NCBI RefSeq assembly: GCF_000368825.1 | Contig: NZ_KB849717.1 | Location: forward strand, 1,277,601 to 1,341,600 | Reading direction: 5' to 3' | Length of the DNA: 64,000 nt | Source of the DNA: Acinetobacter ursingii DSM 16037 = CIP 107286 | GTDB taxonomy: Bacteria; Pseudomonadota; Gammaproteobacteria; Pseudomonadales; Moraxellaceae | Shown: in pieces, positions 9,526 to 19,097 of the stretch | Layout of the letters: each line of letters opens with the position of its first letter | Position numbering within the stretch: position 1 is the first letter of the stretch | The notes under the pieces: generated by a model | The model's input: only the letters and a program-made list of their open reading frames with translations | The model's database searches: none | What the model was told of the DNA's origin: nothing | Made by a program: the position numbers and the translations under genes

Positions 9526-10944
9526 TTAATCAGCCTGAAGTTGTTTTAAAATCGTTTTCAGTACCTGAATACGTGCCGTGTATTTATCGTCAGTTGCCAC
9601 AATCGTCCACGGTGCAAATTCGGTACTGGTTCGCTCAAACATATCTGCGGCAGCATTTAAGTATTCATTCCACTTACTGCGATTGCGCCAGTCATCTTCG
9701 GTAATCTTAAAGCGTTTATGCGGGGTTTTTTCTCGGGCATGAAAACGTTGTTCTTGCTCATCTTTACTGATCGATAACCAAAATTTAATAATAACCGTTT
9801 GACTATCAATTAAATCTTTCTCAAAACGATTAATTTCATCATACGCACGTTGCCATTCTAACTCACTGGCAAAACCTTCTACACGTTCCACCAAAACCCG
9901 ACCATACCAACTTCGGTCAAAAATACGAATATCACTACAATGATCCAGCTTTGTCCAAAAACGCCATAAATACGGATGACGCAACTCGTATTTTTCTGGC
10001 GCGCTAATGGTAAAAATATCGTACTCACGCGGATCAAGCCGTTTAATAATCCGCTTGATCGAGCCACCCTTCCCTGCAGCATCCATCCCTTCAAAGACAA
10101 TCACGACCTTACGCTCATCGTAACGCATTGCTTCAGCGACACGGCGGCTCAGTTTTTTGAGTTTTTTCTTATATTTTGCCTTTTCCATCTGTTCTGCATC
10201 AGGATGCAGCAGTTCATGTGGAATTAAGGCCTGTGGCCAATGTTCCTGCCCCTGTGTGGGATGCTCCGGTAAATCCTTCATTGCCTGTAAGATCGACTGT
10301 GCAAAGCTTTGATCACGAACTTCTGGCTCTTCACCATCAATGATGATCCAATCTTGTGTAAAACGTTGTCGCAACTTTTGCAAATTGTCATATTGCTTTT
10401 TATTACGCCAATCTAAACCGTGCAATTTATGCCATTGACGCTCAGAAGCATCGATATGATCTAAACGTTTTTGGAGTGATTTCCACGACAAATCGAACCA
10501 GACTTTGATCACATCAACCTGATTATTTTTTAGATCTTGTTCAAAGGCTCGCATGTTTTCTGCGTAGGCATCAAACAGGGTTTCATCCAATGGTTTAGAG
10601 ACATGCATCGCCGTGGTTAATAAATCACTATACCAATTGCCAAACATCACCGCAATTTGACCTTCACGCGGAATAAAATTGACATAAGGCTGCCAAAATG
10701 CCTGATCATTTGACAACATATTCGGCGGATCTGCTTTGACTTTTAAATATCTTGGATCGACCCATTCTCTGAGTTGTTTAACGGACTCACCTTTTCCTGC
10801 CAGCTCTATTCCACTGACCAGTACCAACACACTTTTAGCATTTTTTTGGCCCCAGCTATTTTTTAAAGTGTATTGAGCTTCGATCAGATCGATAGATAAA
10901 CGATGTTCATCAATTAACTCACAATGTGCTTGTTGTTCACTCAT
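9526..10944 (-). CDS. pap: Polyphosphate:AMP phosphotransferase (two-domain PPK2)
   Basis: Transfers phosphate from polyphosphate to AMP to make ADP, helping cells draw energy from polyphosphate; cytosolic. The 472-residue product has two PPK2 domains: an N-terminal P-loop GIELAGKGES (45-54) and a C-terminal P-loop GMDAAGKG (286-293) with Walker B-type DRSWYGR (343-349). The N-terminal counterpart of the second motif reads FGNWYSDLL (101-109) and lacks the aspartate and arginine, so the C-terminal half is probably the active domain. Length and duplication match the enzyme described from Acinetobacter johnsonii. No strong ribosome binding site precedes ATG 10944. It is convergent with the MFS gene. 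Confidence 0.92.
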   Translation of the reverse strand: MSEQQAHCELIDEHRLSIDLIEAQYTLKNSWGQKNAKSVLVLVSGIELAGKGESVKQLREWVDPRYLKVKADPPNMLSNDQAFWQPYVNFIPREGQIAVMFGNWYSDLLTTAMHVSKPLDETLFDAYAENMRAFEQDLKNNQVDVIKVWFDLSWKSLQKRLDHIDASERQWHKLHGLDWRNKKQYDNLQKLRQRFTQDWIIIDGEEPEVRDQSFAQSILQAMKDLPEHPTQGQEHWPQALIPHELLHPDAEQMEKAKYKKKLKKLSRRVAEAMRYDERKVVIVFEGMDAAGKGGSIKRIIKRLDPREYDIFTISAPEKYELRHPYLWRFWTKLDHCSDIRIFDRSWYGRVLVERVEGFASELEWQRAYDEINRFEKDLIDSQTVIIKFWLSISKDEQEQRFHAREKTPHKRFKITEDDWRNRSKWNEYLNAAADMFERTSTEFAPWTIVATDDKYTARIQVLKTILKQLQAD

Positions 10945-11147
10945 GATCTATACATTTTTTTGCTTATTTTTTTGAGTATAACCAAATGTTCGGGCAGCTT
11001 GAGGCAAATGCATGTACTATTTATGTCAATTGATCATCTATTGAATCGGACTGACTTCGAATTCACTATTTTAATATGGAAACGTCATAGCGCTCTTGAT
11101 TCAAGCCTTTTATGCTTTTGATAAACTGATTATTTTGAGTTATTTGA

Positions 11148-11852
11148 ATGTCCAAACTTGCTCCTTTTGACAACTTACTTCAACAGTATAATGCCTTTGA
11201 ATATCATCACGACCCCGTATTATTAAAGCGTTTAAATGATGCCCAGCACTGGCTTAAAGAGCGGATAAAACACACGCATCAAGCACATTTTGATCAGCCT
11301 AAAAATCAGTTGATGGCGCAGTATTTTCTTAATTGTTTATATGGTGGCCCAGATTTTGATCCACTGGCGTTACAAATTGAACGTCTACTTAAATATGCCC
11401 ACAAAGCAGAAAAACTGTTACCAGACAATGCCATAAAAACGGGAACTAAATCCGTCAGTCTAGCTGTACTCGCCATGCAACTGGATGAGCAAATTGCCAT
11501 TCAATTACTTAAAGATTATCCAGCAGATGCACCAATCACAGACGAAATGATGCGCCAGACGCTGGTCAAACTGGATCAAAAAGAGCAACGTTTGATCCAG
11601 CTACAACTTCTGGATGACTTGGGTGAGGCCCTCGATAAATATATGCGGTCACTGATGATGTATGCTGCTTTTAAAATGTGTAAAGGCGCAGCACATAAAT
11701 ATCAGTTTGACTTGATGTATGAGTTTATTCAGGAAGGTTTTGTTGCCATGAAACCGCTTAAATCCGCAGAACAATTTATTAAAACCTTTAGTGCAGTTGA
11801 ACGTGATATTATCGAGAAAGTGCATTCGGATCATCCCGATCCTTTTCGCTAA
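11148..11852 (+). CDS. FFLEE-motif protein of unknown function
   Basis: A 234-residue soluble helical protein with no signal peptide or membrane segment. QYFLNCLYGGPDF (about residues 61-73) corresponds to the FFLEELYGG motif that names a small family annotated in Acinetobacter and Pseudomonas; here the FFLEE core is degenerate (YFLNC). The C-terminal MMYAAFKMCKGAAHKY and EFIQEGFVAMKPL segments are also typical of the family. No catalytic motif is visible. It starts at ATG 11148 without a clear ribosome binding site, is divergent from pap, and is followed by a small terminator. Confidence 0.7.
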   Translation: MSKLAPFDNLLQQYNAFEYHHDPVLLKRLNDAQHWLKERIKHTHQAHFDQPKNQLMAQYFLNCLYGGPDFDPLALQIERLLKYAHKAEKLLPDNAIKTGTKSVSLAVLAMQLDEQIAIQLLKDYPADAPITDEMMRQTLVKLDQKEQRLIQLQLLDDLGEALDKYMRSLMMYAAFKMCKGAAHKYQFDLMYEFIQEGFVAMKPLKSAEQFIKTFSAVERDIIEKVHSDHPDPFR

Positions 11853-11879
11853 TTTCTGATCTGCATGCGCTGCTAAAAG

Positions 11880-11900
11880 AGGCATGAAATGCCTTATTTT
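11880..11900 (+). terminator. Small intrinsic terminator after the FFLEE gene
   Basis: AGGCAT (11880-11885), loop GAA, ATGCCT (11889-11894), then TATTTTTA. The stem is short but the T-rich tail is present. Confidence 0.5.
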
Positions 11901-12023
11901 TATCATTTTCGGTATAGTATTAATTACGATTGTATGATGATGACTGTAAAACCATACTAAACTCTGTCATCATGCAGATAGCCATAATCACTTTATAATG
12001 TGTTTAAATTTAGGAGCGACAAG

Positions 12024-12968
12024 ATGTCTAACGAAAATCAAAAGCCCACTTTTTCAACTGAGCAGGCATCGCGTTCAGACAACAACAATCCTTTCCTAAA
12101 TGAACCACTTCCGCAAGGTACAGCGCAAGGTCAGCAACAATCATTACAACAAGGTTTTACTGATTCGCAAAGCCATCATGTCCCGAAATACAACCTCCCG
12201 CGTGGTGCAGGTCGGACAGGTAACGTCGGTGAAACTACCCACTTCGGCTATCAAACCGTAAGCTCCGAAGACAAAGCACAGAAAGTGGCAGAAGTGTTCC
12301 ATTCGGTTGCCAGCAAATACGACATCATGAATGACCTGATGTCATTTGGTATCCATCGCCTCTGGAAACGCTTTGCCATCAATATGTCTGGCGTTCGTCG
12401 CGGTCAACAGGTATTAGATATTGCAGGCGGTACAGGTGACCTCGCCAAAGTCTTTAGTCGTGAAGTTGGGCCACAGGGGCATGTGGTATTATCTGATATT
12501 AATGAATCGATGCTGAATGTGGGTCGTGACCGCTTACTCGATGCAGGTTGTACCAATGTCGATTTTGTACTGGCAAATGCTGAAACATTAGAACCTTTTG
12601 CAGATGAAAGTTTTGATCTGGTGACGATTAGTTTTGGGTTACGCAATGTCACGGATAAAGATGCCGCACTTGAAGCAATGTATCGCGTCCTAAAACCAGG
12701 CGGTCGATTACTGATCCTTGAATTTTCAAAACCTGTATTTGAACCTTTTTCAAAACTATACGATTTATATTCATTTACTGCATTGCCGATCATGGGCAAA
12801 CTGGTAGCAAACGATTCGGAAAGCTATAAATATCTGGCTGAGTCCATTCGTATGCACCCTGACCAACGTACACTTAAAGGCATGATGGAAAAAGCGGGCT
12901 TCCAAAGCTGCGACTATCATAATTTAACAGGTGGTATCGTTGCGGTACATCGTGGTTTTAAACTTTAA
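12024..12968 (+). CDS. ubiE: Ubiquinone/menaquinone C-methyltransferase UbiE
   Basis: SAM-dependent C-methylation of 2-polyprenyl-6-methoxy-1,4-benzoquinol in ubiquinone synthesis. [15 protein letters not shown] (about residues 130-144) is the SAM-binding motif [21 protein letters not shown] and [20 protein letters not shown] are UbiE family signatures. At about 314 residues it is some 60 longer than E. coli UbiE; the extra N terminus is polar and rich in Gln, Asn and Ser (NENQKPTF through [10 protein letters not shown]). ATG at 12024 is chosen because AGGAG lies 7 nt upstream; the frame also runs back to a GTG at 12000. It is followed within a few bases by ubiJ and ubiB, the usual ubi operon. 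Confidence 0.95.
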   Translation: MSNENQKPTFSTEQASRSDNNNPFLNEPLPQGTAQGQQQSLQQGFTDSQSHHVPKYNLPRGAGRTGNVGETTHFGYQTVSSEDKAQKVAEVFHSVASKYDIMNDLMSFGIHRLWKRFAINMSGVRRGQQVLDIAGGTGDLAKVFSREVGPQGHVVLSDINESMLNVGRDRLLDAGCTNVDFVLANAETLEPFADESFDLVTISFGLRNVTDKDAALEAMYRVLKPGGRLLILEFSKPVFEPFSKLYDLYSFTALPIMGKLVANDSESYKYLAESIRMHPDQRTLKGMMEKAGFQSCDYHNLTGGIVAVHRGFKL

Positions 12969-12974
12969 AGGTCA

Positions 12975-13649
12975 ATGATTATGTGGTCGATTCTTGCGCT
13001 CGGTGCAGTCGAACGCGGTATTCATCATTTTATTAATCTGGATGCCATTACCCGCATCCAGTTGAATCAACTACAGGGGCAATTGCTGCGAGTCGTGATC
13101 GATAGTCCGCAGCTTTCGGTTGATGTTTTTTTTGATGATAATAAAGTTCGCCTTGAGCCTACTGTGACAGGTCATAGCTCAGCACCATCTATATTTGAAA
13201 CGCGTCCTTTTGATGAACAAGTCAGGATCAGCGAAGCCACCGCCACACTACATGTTAAAAATGTGGTGGAATTACTCAAGCTTTTAGTCGGCGATGCTGA
13301 TCAAATTGGGAATATCCCTCTGACAGGTGACTACCATCTGTTACAGGATATTCAACGCATTATGCAGCAAGCTGAACCAGATCTGGCAGCCCATTTAAGT
13401 CCGTGGATTGGTCCAACCTTGGCGCATGAATTGGCTAAAATCAGTCTGGTGCCGAAACAGATGAAACGGAGTCTGCAAAGTCATCTCTTTTTTGCAGAAG
13501 ATGCCATTAAAGAAGACAGCGGTCTTTTTGCACCCCGTTGGCAAATGGATGATCTGAATCAGTCCACACGGCAGCTTAATCAGGAAATTGATCGCCTTGA
13601 AGCCAGACTGCAACAGCTTAACTCTCAATTTAATAGAACAAACGATTAG
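12975..13649 (+). CDS. ubiJ: Ubiquinone biosynthesis accessory factor UbiJ (SCP2 domain)
   Basis: A 224-residue protein required for aerobic ubiquinone synthesis; in E. coli UbiJ binds polyprenyl intermediates through its SCP2 lipid-binding domain and scaffolds the Ubi complex with UbiK. The first ~110 residues (ALGAVERGIHHFINLDAITR onward) match the UbiJ SCP2 region. The tail (QLNQEIDRLEARLQQLNSQF) is a predicted coiled coil. Six nt separate it from ubiE and 13 nt from ubiB. A second in-frame ATG at 12981 is an alternative start. Confidence 0.88.
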   Translation: MIMWSILALGAVERGIHHFINLDAITRIQLNQLQGQLLRVVIDSPQLSVDVFFDDNKVRLEPTVTGHSSAPSIFETRPFDEQVRISEATATLHVKNVVELLKLLVGDADQIGNIPLTGDYHLLQDIQRIMQQAEPDLAAHLSPWIGPTLAHELAKISLVPKQMKRSLQSHLFFAEDAIKEDSGLFAPRWQMDDLNQSTRQLNQEIDRLEARLQQLNSQFNRTND

Positions 13650-13662
13650 GTAATATCCCATT

Positions 13663-15282
13663 ATGATTCCGCACGTTACACGGTTATTCGAACTTTGGCG
13701 CATTGCAGCACATTATCGACTTGACACCCTGTTCCCTGCGGAAGAATTACCCCCAAAAGCTCGGCATGCTTTGGCTTTGATTCGCTTACACCCAGCTGCT
13801 TGGTCGAGTCGTGAACGAAAAAATCCGTTGAAGCTCAAACAAGCGCTTGAAGATATGGGGCCCTTGGCGATTAAATTAGGACAGTTATTGTCCACACGCC
13901 GTGACCTGATTCCACCTGAAGTCTTATCGCAACTGGTTTTATTGCAAGATCAGGTCAAACCTTTCGATGCACAAGTCGCCAAACAACGTATTCAGGAATC
14001 GTTAAAAGCTGATGTAAATACTTTATTTGCACGTTTTGATGAGCAACCTTTAGCTGCTGCTTCAATTGCCCAAGTCCATACCGCGGCTTTGCATGATGGT
14101 CGTGAAGTGGTGGTTAAAGTCACACGTCCTGATATTCGTGTACAAATTTTACAAGACTTTGAAATCATTACCTGGTTAGGTCAATGGTTAGAAAGTCGTT
14201 TAGAAGCCGCTCGTGCCTTACATTTGACTGAAATTATTCAGGATTATCGCCAGATCATTTTAAATGAACTAGATTTAACCATTGAGGCTGATAATACCCG
14301 TCGTATGCGCCATTATTTTACGGGTTCTAGCATGATGTATGTGCCAGAAGTCTATATGGACAGTAAAGATGTCATGGTCGCAGAGCGAATTACCGGTGTG
14401 CCTATTTCAGATACTGCCACTTTTGATCGTTTAGGCATGGATCGCGCTGAACTGGCAGAAAAAGGCTTGATTATCTTTTTTACCCAAGTCTTTCGTGATA
14501 ATTTTTTCCATGCCGATATGCATCCCGGCAATGTCTTTGTCGAAACTATCAATCCTGTTTCACCGCGTTATATTGCACTGGACTGTGCGATTATGGGCGA
14601 ACTCTCCAAACAGGATCAGATGACCGTTGCACGGATGTTGCTGGCGGTCATGAATAATAATTTCATGCAACTGATTCAGATTGTGCATCAGGCAGGATGG
14701 ATTCCACCAGGAACCGATCAGGATGCATTGGCTCGAGAAATGCGTCGTACCGTTGGGCCAATGGTGTCAAAGCCGATGGATCAACTGGATTTCGCTGGCA
14801 TTTTATTGCAGGTCATGGATATTGCCCGACGCTTTCGTTTGGAAATTCCACCACAATTGATGTTGCTCCTGAAAACACTGGTGCATGTCGAAGGATTGGG
14901 AACAGATCTTTACCCTCAATTAGATATTTGGAACCTGGCAAAGCCGATTTTGACCGAATGGGTCAAATCCAATATGAATCCTGTCAAAAACATGAAAGAA
15001 ATTGGTCAGCAAATTCCAGATTTAATACTGGGTGCGCATGACTTACCGACTCTACTTATTGACAGTTTAAACGGTTTAAAAAATCAATCTGCATGGCATG
15101 ATCGTCAAGTTCGGGAAATTCAACAATTGCGTATGCAGATTCAACAGCAACAGCAGCGTAGTTGGATATTTGGCAGTATCATATTGATATTACTAACTAT
15201 CGCCATTATTTCACCGTGGTATATTTCCATTGTCTTGATTGCGATGACTGCGCTATTCGCGGTTTGGCGTATTATTAAATAA
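13663..15282 (+). CDS. ubiB: Ubiquinone biosynthesis ATPase/kinase-like protein UbiB
   Basis: ABC1/ADCK/UbiB atypical kinase-like family; UbiB has ATPase activity and supports ubiquinone synthesis at the inner membrane. The invariant family motif appears as IKLGQLLSTRRDLIPPE (about residues 70-86), the Ala-rich nucleotide loop as AAASIAQVHTA, and the catalytic-loop region as FHADMHPGN. The C terminus has two hydrophobic segments (WIFGSIILILLTIAIISPWY and ISIVLIAMTALFAVW), the usual membrane anchor. At 539 residues it is of normal length. It closes the ubiE-ubiJ-ubiB operon. Confidence 0.95.
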   Translation: MIPHVTRLFELWRIAAHYRLDTLFPAEELPPKARHALALIRLHPAAWSSRERKNPLKLKQALEDMGPLAIKLGQLLSTRRDLIPPEVLSQLVLLQDQVKPFDAQVAKQRIQESLKADVNTLFARFDEQPLAAASIAQVHTAALHDGREVVVKVTRPDIRVQILQDFEIITWLGQWLESRLEAARALHLTEIIQDYRQIILNELDLTIEADNTRRMRHYFTGSSMMYVPEVYMDSKDVMVAERITGVPISDTATFDRLGMDRAELAEKGLIIFFTQVFRDNFFHADMHPGNVFVETINPVSPRYIALDCAIMGELSKQDQMTVARMLLAVMNNNFMQLIQIVHQAGWIPPGTDQDALAREMRRTVGPMVSKPMDQLDFAGILLQVMDIARRFRLEIPPQLMLLLKTLVHVEGLGTDLYPQLDIWNLAKPILTEWVKSNMNPVKNMKEIGQQIPDLILGAHDLPTLLIDSLNGLKNQSAWHDRQVREIQQLRMQIQQQQQRSWIFGSIILILLTIAIISPWYISIVLIAMTALFAVWRIIK

Positions 15283-15347
15283 CTGGTATTAAAGATGGGG
15301 AAGCTATATTTTTCCTCATCTATTTTCAAAATAAAAGATCGATAATA

Positions 15348-16637
15348 ATGAAAAAAATCAAGAATATTGCTATTATTGGTGCAGGAACCGCAGGTCTGGC
15401 CACCGCGATTCTATTGGCTCGCCAAGACATTGATGTCACTTTATTTGAAAAAGTTGAGCGTCTACAACCTGTAGGTGCGGGGCTATTATTGCAACCTGCT
15501 GGATTGGCAGTTTTTGAGCATTTGGGAATTTTACCAGACACCTTAAAACTCGGAGCAATCGTCACAGGTCTGGAAGGTCGACTGGCTAATCAACGCTTAC
15601 TGGTCAATAGTCATTATCATGAAGTCGATCCACAACATTATGGTATCGGGATTCATCGCGCAACCTTGTGTCATTTACTGAGTTCAAAATTACAAGACTA
15701 TGCAGCATCTGTAACTTGGAAAATGGCACATGATATTCATCGCTTACAAGAACATCAGCAGGGCGTCACAATTTTCGGTCAGCATCTTGGACTACCCTTT
15801 GAGAGTAACTTCGATGCAGTCATCATTGCCAATGGTGCACGTAGTCATTTACGCCCTACGTCTTGGGTAAAAGTCGATAAGCCTTATCCGTGGGGTGCGG
15901 TGTGGAGTATCGTTCCTGAATGCCAAACCTTAGATCCACAAATTTTGCATCAATTTTATGACCATTCACAAATCATGATGGGCATATTGCCTACAGGCGC
16001 AATTCCACAAGCTCCGACTCAACGTCTTTCGAGCGTATTTTGGAGTTTGCCAGCTCAGCAATTACAACTCTTTTTAGATAATCCCGATAAACATGAATTT
16101 TTGCTTCAGCAAATTTCTCCTCGCTGGAAACCTGTTGCTGACTGGCTTGAACAAGTCATGCAGAAACAAGACAGTTTACAATGGTTATCTGCTCAATATC
16201 GCGATGTAGTGATGACAAAATTTGGACAAGGTCGTATAGGGGTCATTGGTGATGCCGCGCATGCGATGAGCCCTCAACTAGGACAAGGCGCCAATATGGC
16301 CTTATTGGATGCGTGGGCACTAGGACAAGCCATGCAACAATTTCCAGATCAGCAAGTCGATTGGACCATGTTCTGGCAGCATTATCATCAGTTACGTTAT
16401 TCTTCCACTCAATTTTATCAAATGTTAAGTCGGCTACTCACGCCCTTCTATCAATCTGATTCAACTTGGGCAGGTTCGTTCCGAGATGTGAGTTTTTATT
16501 GGATGTACCAAATTCCTTATTTACGTAAACAAATGGCACTGACTATTTCGGGCTTAAAAACCTCTCCGCTACAGCATATGAATTATGCGGAAATTGCGCA
16601 ATCGCAGTCTCAATCATCTATTTTAAGTCAAAACTAA
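15348..16637 (+). CDS. FAD-dependent aromatic-type monooxygenase
   Basis: A 429-residue flavoprotein of the p-hydroxybenzoate hydroxylase fold. The Rossmann motif AIIGAGTAGLATAILLARQ (about 8-26) binds FAD, and GVIGDAAHAMSPQLGQGANM (about 298-317) is the second FAD motif with conserved GD. It resembles VisC/UbiH-type and 3-hydroxybenzoate or salicylate hydroxylase-like enzymes, but none of the ubi hydroxylases clearly. Sixty-five bases separate it from ubiB, so a ubiquinone role is possible but only inferred from position. An aromatic hydroxylase of catabolic or detoxifying type is equally possible. Confidence 0.75.
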   Translation: MKKIKNIAIIGAGTAGLATAILLARQDIDVTLFEKVERLQPVGAGLLLQPAGLAVFEHLGILPDTLKLGAIVTGLEGRLANQRLLVNSHYHEVDPQHYGIGIHRATLCHLLSSKLQDYAASVTWKMAHDIHRLQEHQQGVTIFGQHLGLPFESNFDAVIIANGARSHLRPTSWVKVDKPYPWGAVWSIVPECQTLDPQILHQFYDHSQIMMGILPTGAIPQAPTQRLSSVFWSLPAQQLQLFLDNPDKHEFLLQQISPRWKPVADWLEQVMQKQDSLQWLSAQYRDVVMTKFGQGRIGVIGDAAHAMSPQLGQGANMALLDAWALGQAMQQFPDQQVDWTMFWQHYHQLRYSSTQFYQMLSRLLTPFYQSDSTWAGSFRDVSFYWMYQIPYLRKQMALTISGLKTSPLQHMNYAEIAQSQSQSSILSQN

Positions 16638-16780
16638 ATTTAGAACTGGTTAAGGCTCAACGCTTCCCATCATAAAAAAGATGAGTTTTTTTCCGAAATG
16701 ATCAACAGATGCCGTACACTATAGAGTGCGATGAATAACCGCAAATGAACTTATTTAATCCATAATTCTGGTGAATCTTT

Positions 16781-17554
16781 ATGAACAACGTGCAATGGCT
16801 CGATGAAGTAAAATTTAACGAACAAGGTCTTATTCCAGCCATCGCACAGCATCATCTAACCGGCCGTATTTTGATGGTGGCTTGGATGAATCGTGAATCA
16901 TTTGCTCTAACCGCAGAAAAACAACAAGCGGTTTATTTCTCACGTTCTCGTCAAAAACTCTGGCACAAAGGCGAAGAGTCAGGTCATTTTCAAACCGTGT
17001 ATGAAATTCGTCTGGACTGTGATGGTGATGTGATTGTATTGCAAGTGGAACAGCATGGTGGAATCGCTTGTCATACAGGTCGAGAGTCTTGTTTTTATCG
17101 TAAACTCACACCGCAAGGTTGGGAAATTGTCGATGCGCAACTGAAAGATCCGACAGCCATTTATGGTGCCTCTGCCAAAACTGAAGCGCATGATCATGGC
17201 ACCCGACAAGAACAGGTCGATGTCTTGGCGCATTTGGGACAATTGATGCAACAGCGCAAACAAGCAGATGCTGATAGTTCTTATGTTGCAAGTCTATATA
17301 AAAAGGGCTTGAATAAAATTTTGGAAAAAGTCGGCGAAGAAAGCGTTGAAACGATCATTGCTGCCAAAGATTATGCCGTTCAACCGACACAGGAACATTT
17401 AAATGATCTGATTTATGAAACTGCCGATTTATGGTTCCATAGTATCGTCATGCTCGGTCATTTTGATCTCGATCCCAAACTGGTACTGGAGGAATTGGCA
17501 CGTCGTCAGGGACTCTCAGGTCTGGTTGAAAAAGCTAATCGTACGCAAGGATAA
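16781..17554 (+). CDS. hisI: Bifunctional phosphoribosyl-AMP cyclohydrolase / phosphoribosyl-ATP pyrophosphatase
   Basis: Catalyses histidine biosynthesis steps 2 and 3. The N-terminal HisI half carries the zinc and substrate residues: [34 protein letters not shown] and HTGRESCFY. The C-terminal HisE half includes [20 protein letters not shown] followed by [11 protein letters not shown] and [13 protein letters not shown], the metal-binding helical bundle. Total length of 257 residues matches fused HisIE. It is not near other his genes here, so it is a dispersed his locus. The helicase gene begins 3 nt downstream. Confidence 0.95.
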   Translation: MNNVQWLDEVKFNEQGLIPAIAQHHLTGRILMVAWMNRESFALTAEKQQAVYFSRSRQKLWHKGEESGHFQTVYEIRLDCDGDVIVLQVEQHGGIACHTGRESCFYRKLTPQGWEIVDAQLKDPTAIYGASAKTEAHDHGTRQEQVDVLAHLGQLMQQRKQADADSSYVASLYKKGLNKILEKVGEESVETIIAAKDYAVQPTQEHLNDLIYETADLWFHSIVMLGHFDLDPKLVLEELARRQGLSGLVEKANRTQG

Positions 17555-17557
17555 TTA

Positions 17558-19069
17558 TTGACTGTGTCTAATTTTGAGAAACCCAAAGCGACGTATGAAC
17601 AGGCAACAGCTATCGATAATGCGCGTCTGGGCGAATCTTTTAAAGTTATCGCGTATGCAGGCACAGGTAAGACCACCACATTACAATTGATTAGTGATGC
17701 CATGCCTCAGCGGCGTGGTATGTATCTGGCATTTAATAAAGCCATTGCCAGTGAAGCACAACAGAAATTTCATCGTAACGTTGACTGTCGTACTTTTCAC
17801 TCTTTAGCCTTCCGTAGTGTTCCACGTGGTGTCACCGATAAGTTACGCTTACCCCGTTTAAGCCCAAGTTTTATGGCGAAAGATTATCGCTTGGAACCTG
17901 TGACCCTGCGCCGTATGATGGGCGGACGATATGAAAAATATGTATTGATGCCCAGCCGTCTGGCCAGTTTGGTCGCCAATGCGGTCAGTTATTTTTGCTC
18001 GACCAGTTCGCAATACCCCGCGCCACGTCATATTCAAGCGCCCAGTTGGCTACATCCTGATGATATTGAAAGCCTGCAAAAACACCTCTATCCCGCAGTG
18101 GAACGACGTTGGCTAGAATCGATTGACCAAAATCATCAGGCAGGAATTGGGCATGATATTTACCTGAAACTCTGGGCACTCTCTGAACCGAATATTCCAG
18201 CCGATTATGTATTGTTTGATGAAGCACAGGATGCCGATCCACTCATGCTCGGGATACTGCTTAGACAACGTAGCACACAAGTGATTTATGTCGGTGATGC
18301 ACATCAGCAAATTTATGCTTGGCGCGGTGCAGTCAATGCCATGCAGCAACTACCACTGCCCGAATCACGCTTAACTACGTCCTTTCGTTTTGGTGAACAA
18401 ATCGCCGATGTCGCCAACTATTTATTAAGTGGTTTGGATGAAACAGTTCCCTTGTTAGGCAATCCAAATCTCAACTCAAAAGTCGTCAATAAACCCCATA
18501 CCAAACAACGTGATGCCATTCTTTGTCGTACTAATGCCCGTGCAATGGAACTACTACTGGCAGGTCTGGTACATGGCGATAAAGTCAGTTTGCAAGCCGA
18601 TCATAATAAACTCAATCGTTTTGTCGATGCTGCAAGTCTATTAAAACAAGGCAAACGCGTAACCGATGTGCCAGAACTGGCTTGGTTTAATTCATGGCAT
18701 GATGTGCATGAATATTGTGAAACCAACGATGGTAGTGATATTAAACCATTGGTCAAACTGGTCGATGATCATGGTACGGATCCTTTAAAACGTGCATTGG
18801 CAAAAATCACGCCTATTGAGCAAGCAGATTATGTGATTTCCACTGCGCATAAAGCCAAAGGTCTGGAATGGGATCGGGTGCACCTGGAAGATGATTATCA
18901 GTTTAAAATCAATGGATTGGAACATAAAATAAGTGATGAAGAACTGAGACTGCTTTACGTAGCCTGTACACGTGCTAAAGTAAGTTTAAATATTCATCAT
19001 ATTTATGACCTTGTTCAGCAGCTCAAACTGCAAGCACCGCAAAGTTTACGCAAATCCGTAGCGGTCTAA
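17558..19069 (+). CDS. FBH1-like UvrD-family DNA helicase
   Basis: Compact 503-residue superfamily 1A helicase. Motifs in order: Q motif YEQATAID; Walker A AYAGTGKTTTL (32-42); motif Ib region TFHSLAF; Walker B FDEAQDADP (220-228); motif III VGDAHQQIYAWRGA; motif IV TTSFRFG; motif V STAHKAKGLEWDRVHL; motif VI LLYVACTRAK. The VGDxHQQIY and TTSFRFG forms and the small size resemble the eukaryotic F-box helicase FBH1 and its bacterial relatives more than UvrD or Rep. No nuclease domain is visible. TTG at 17558 follows AAGGA; GTG at 17564 is an alternative. It follows hisIE by 3 nt and precedes an ATPase gene by 28 nt, so an operon is likely. Confidence 0.8.
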   Translation: MTVSNFEKPKATYEQATAIDNARLGESFKVIAYAGTGKTTTLQLISDAMPQRRGMYLAFNKAIASEAQQKFHRNVDCRTFHSLAFRSVPRGVTDKLRLPRLSPSFMAKDYRLEPVTLRRMMGGRYEKYVLMPSRLASLVANAVSYFCSTSSQYPAPRHIQAPSWLHPDDIESLQKHLYPAVERRWLESIDQNHQAGIGHDIYLKLWALSEPNIPADYVLFDEAQDADPLMLGILLRQRSTQVIYVGDAHQQIYAWRGAVNAMQQLPLPESRLTTSFRFGEQIADVANYLLSGLDETVPLLGNPNLNSKVVNKPHTKQRDAILCRTNARAMELLLAGLVHGDKVSLQADHNKLNRFVDAASLLKQGKRVTDVPELAWFNSWHDVHEYCETNDGSDIKPLVKLVDDHGTDPLKRALAKITPIEQADYVISTAHKAKGLEWDRVHLEDDYQFKINGLEHKISDEELRLLYVACTRAKVSLNIHHIYDLVQQLKLQAPQSLRKSVAV

Positions 19070-19097
19070 AACATCGCGTTCCAACTCTGGTGAGCAT

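Noticed and set aside
12404-12799. 131-codon minus-strand ORF
   Set aside because: Antisense to the well-supported ubiE gene.
16660-16695. Terminator after the FAD monooxygenase gene
   Set aside because: CATC and GATG flank an A-rich loop before a T-run, but a 4-bp stem is too weak to call.
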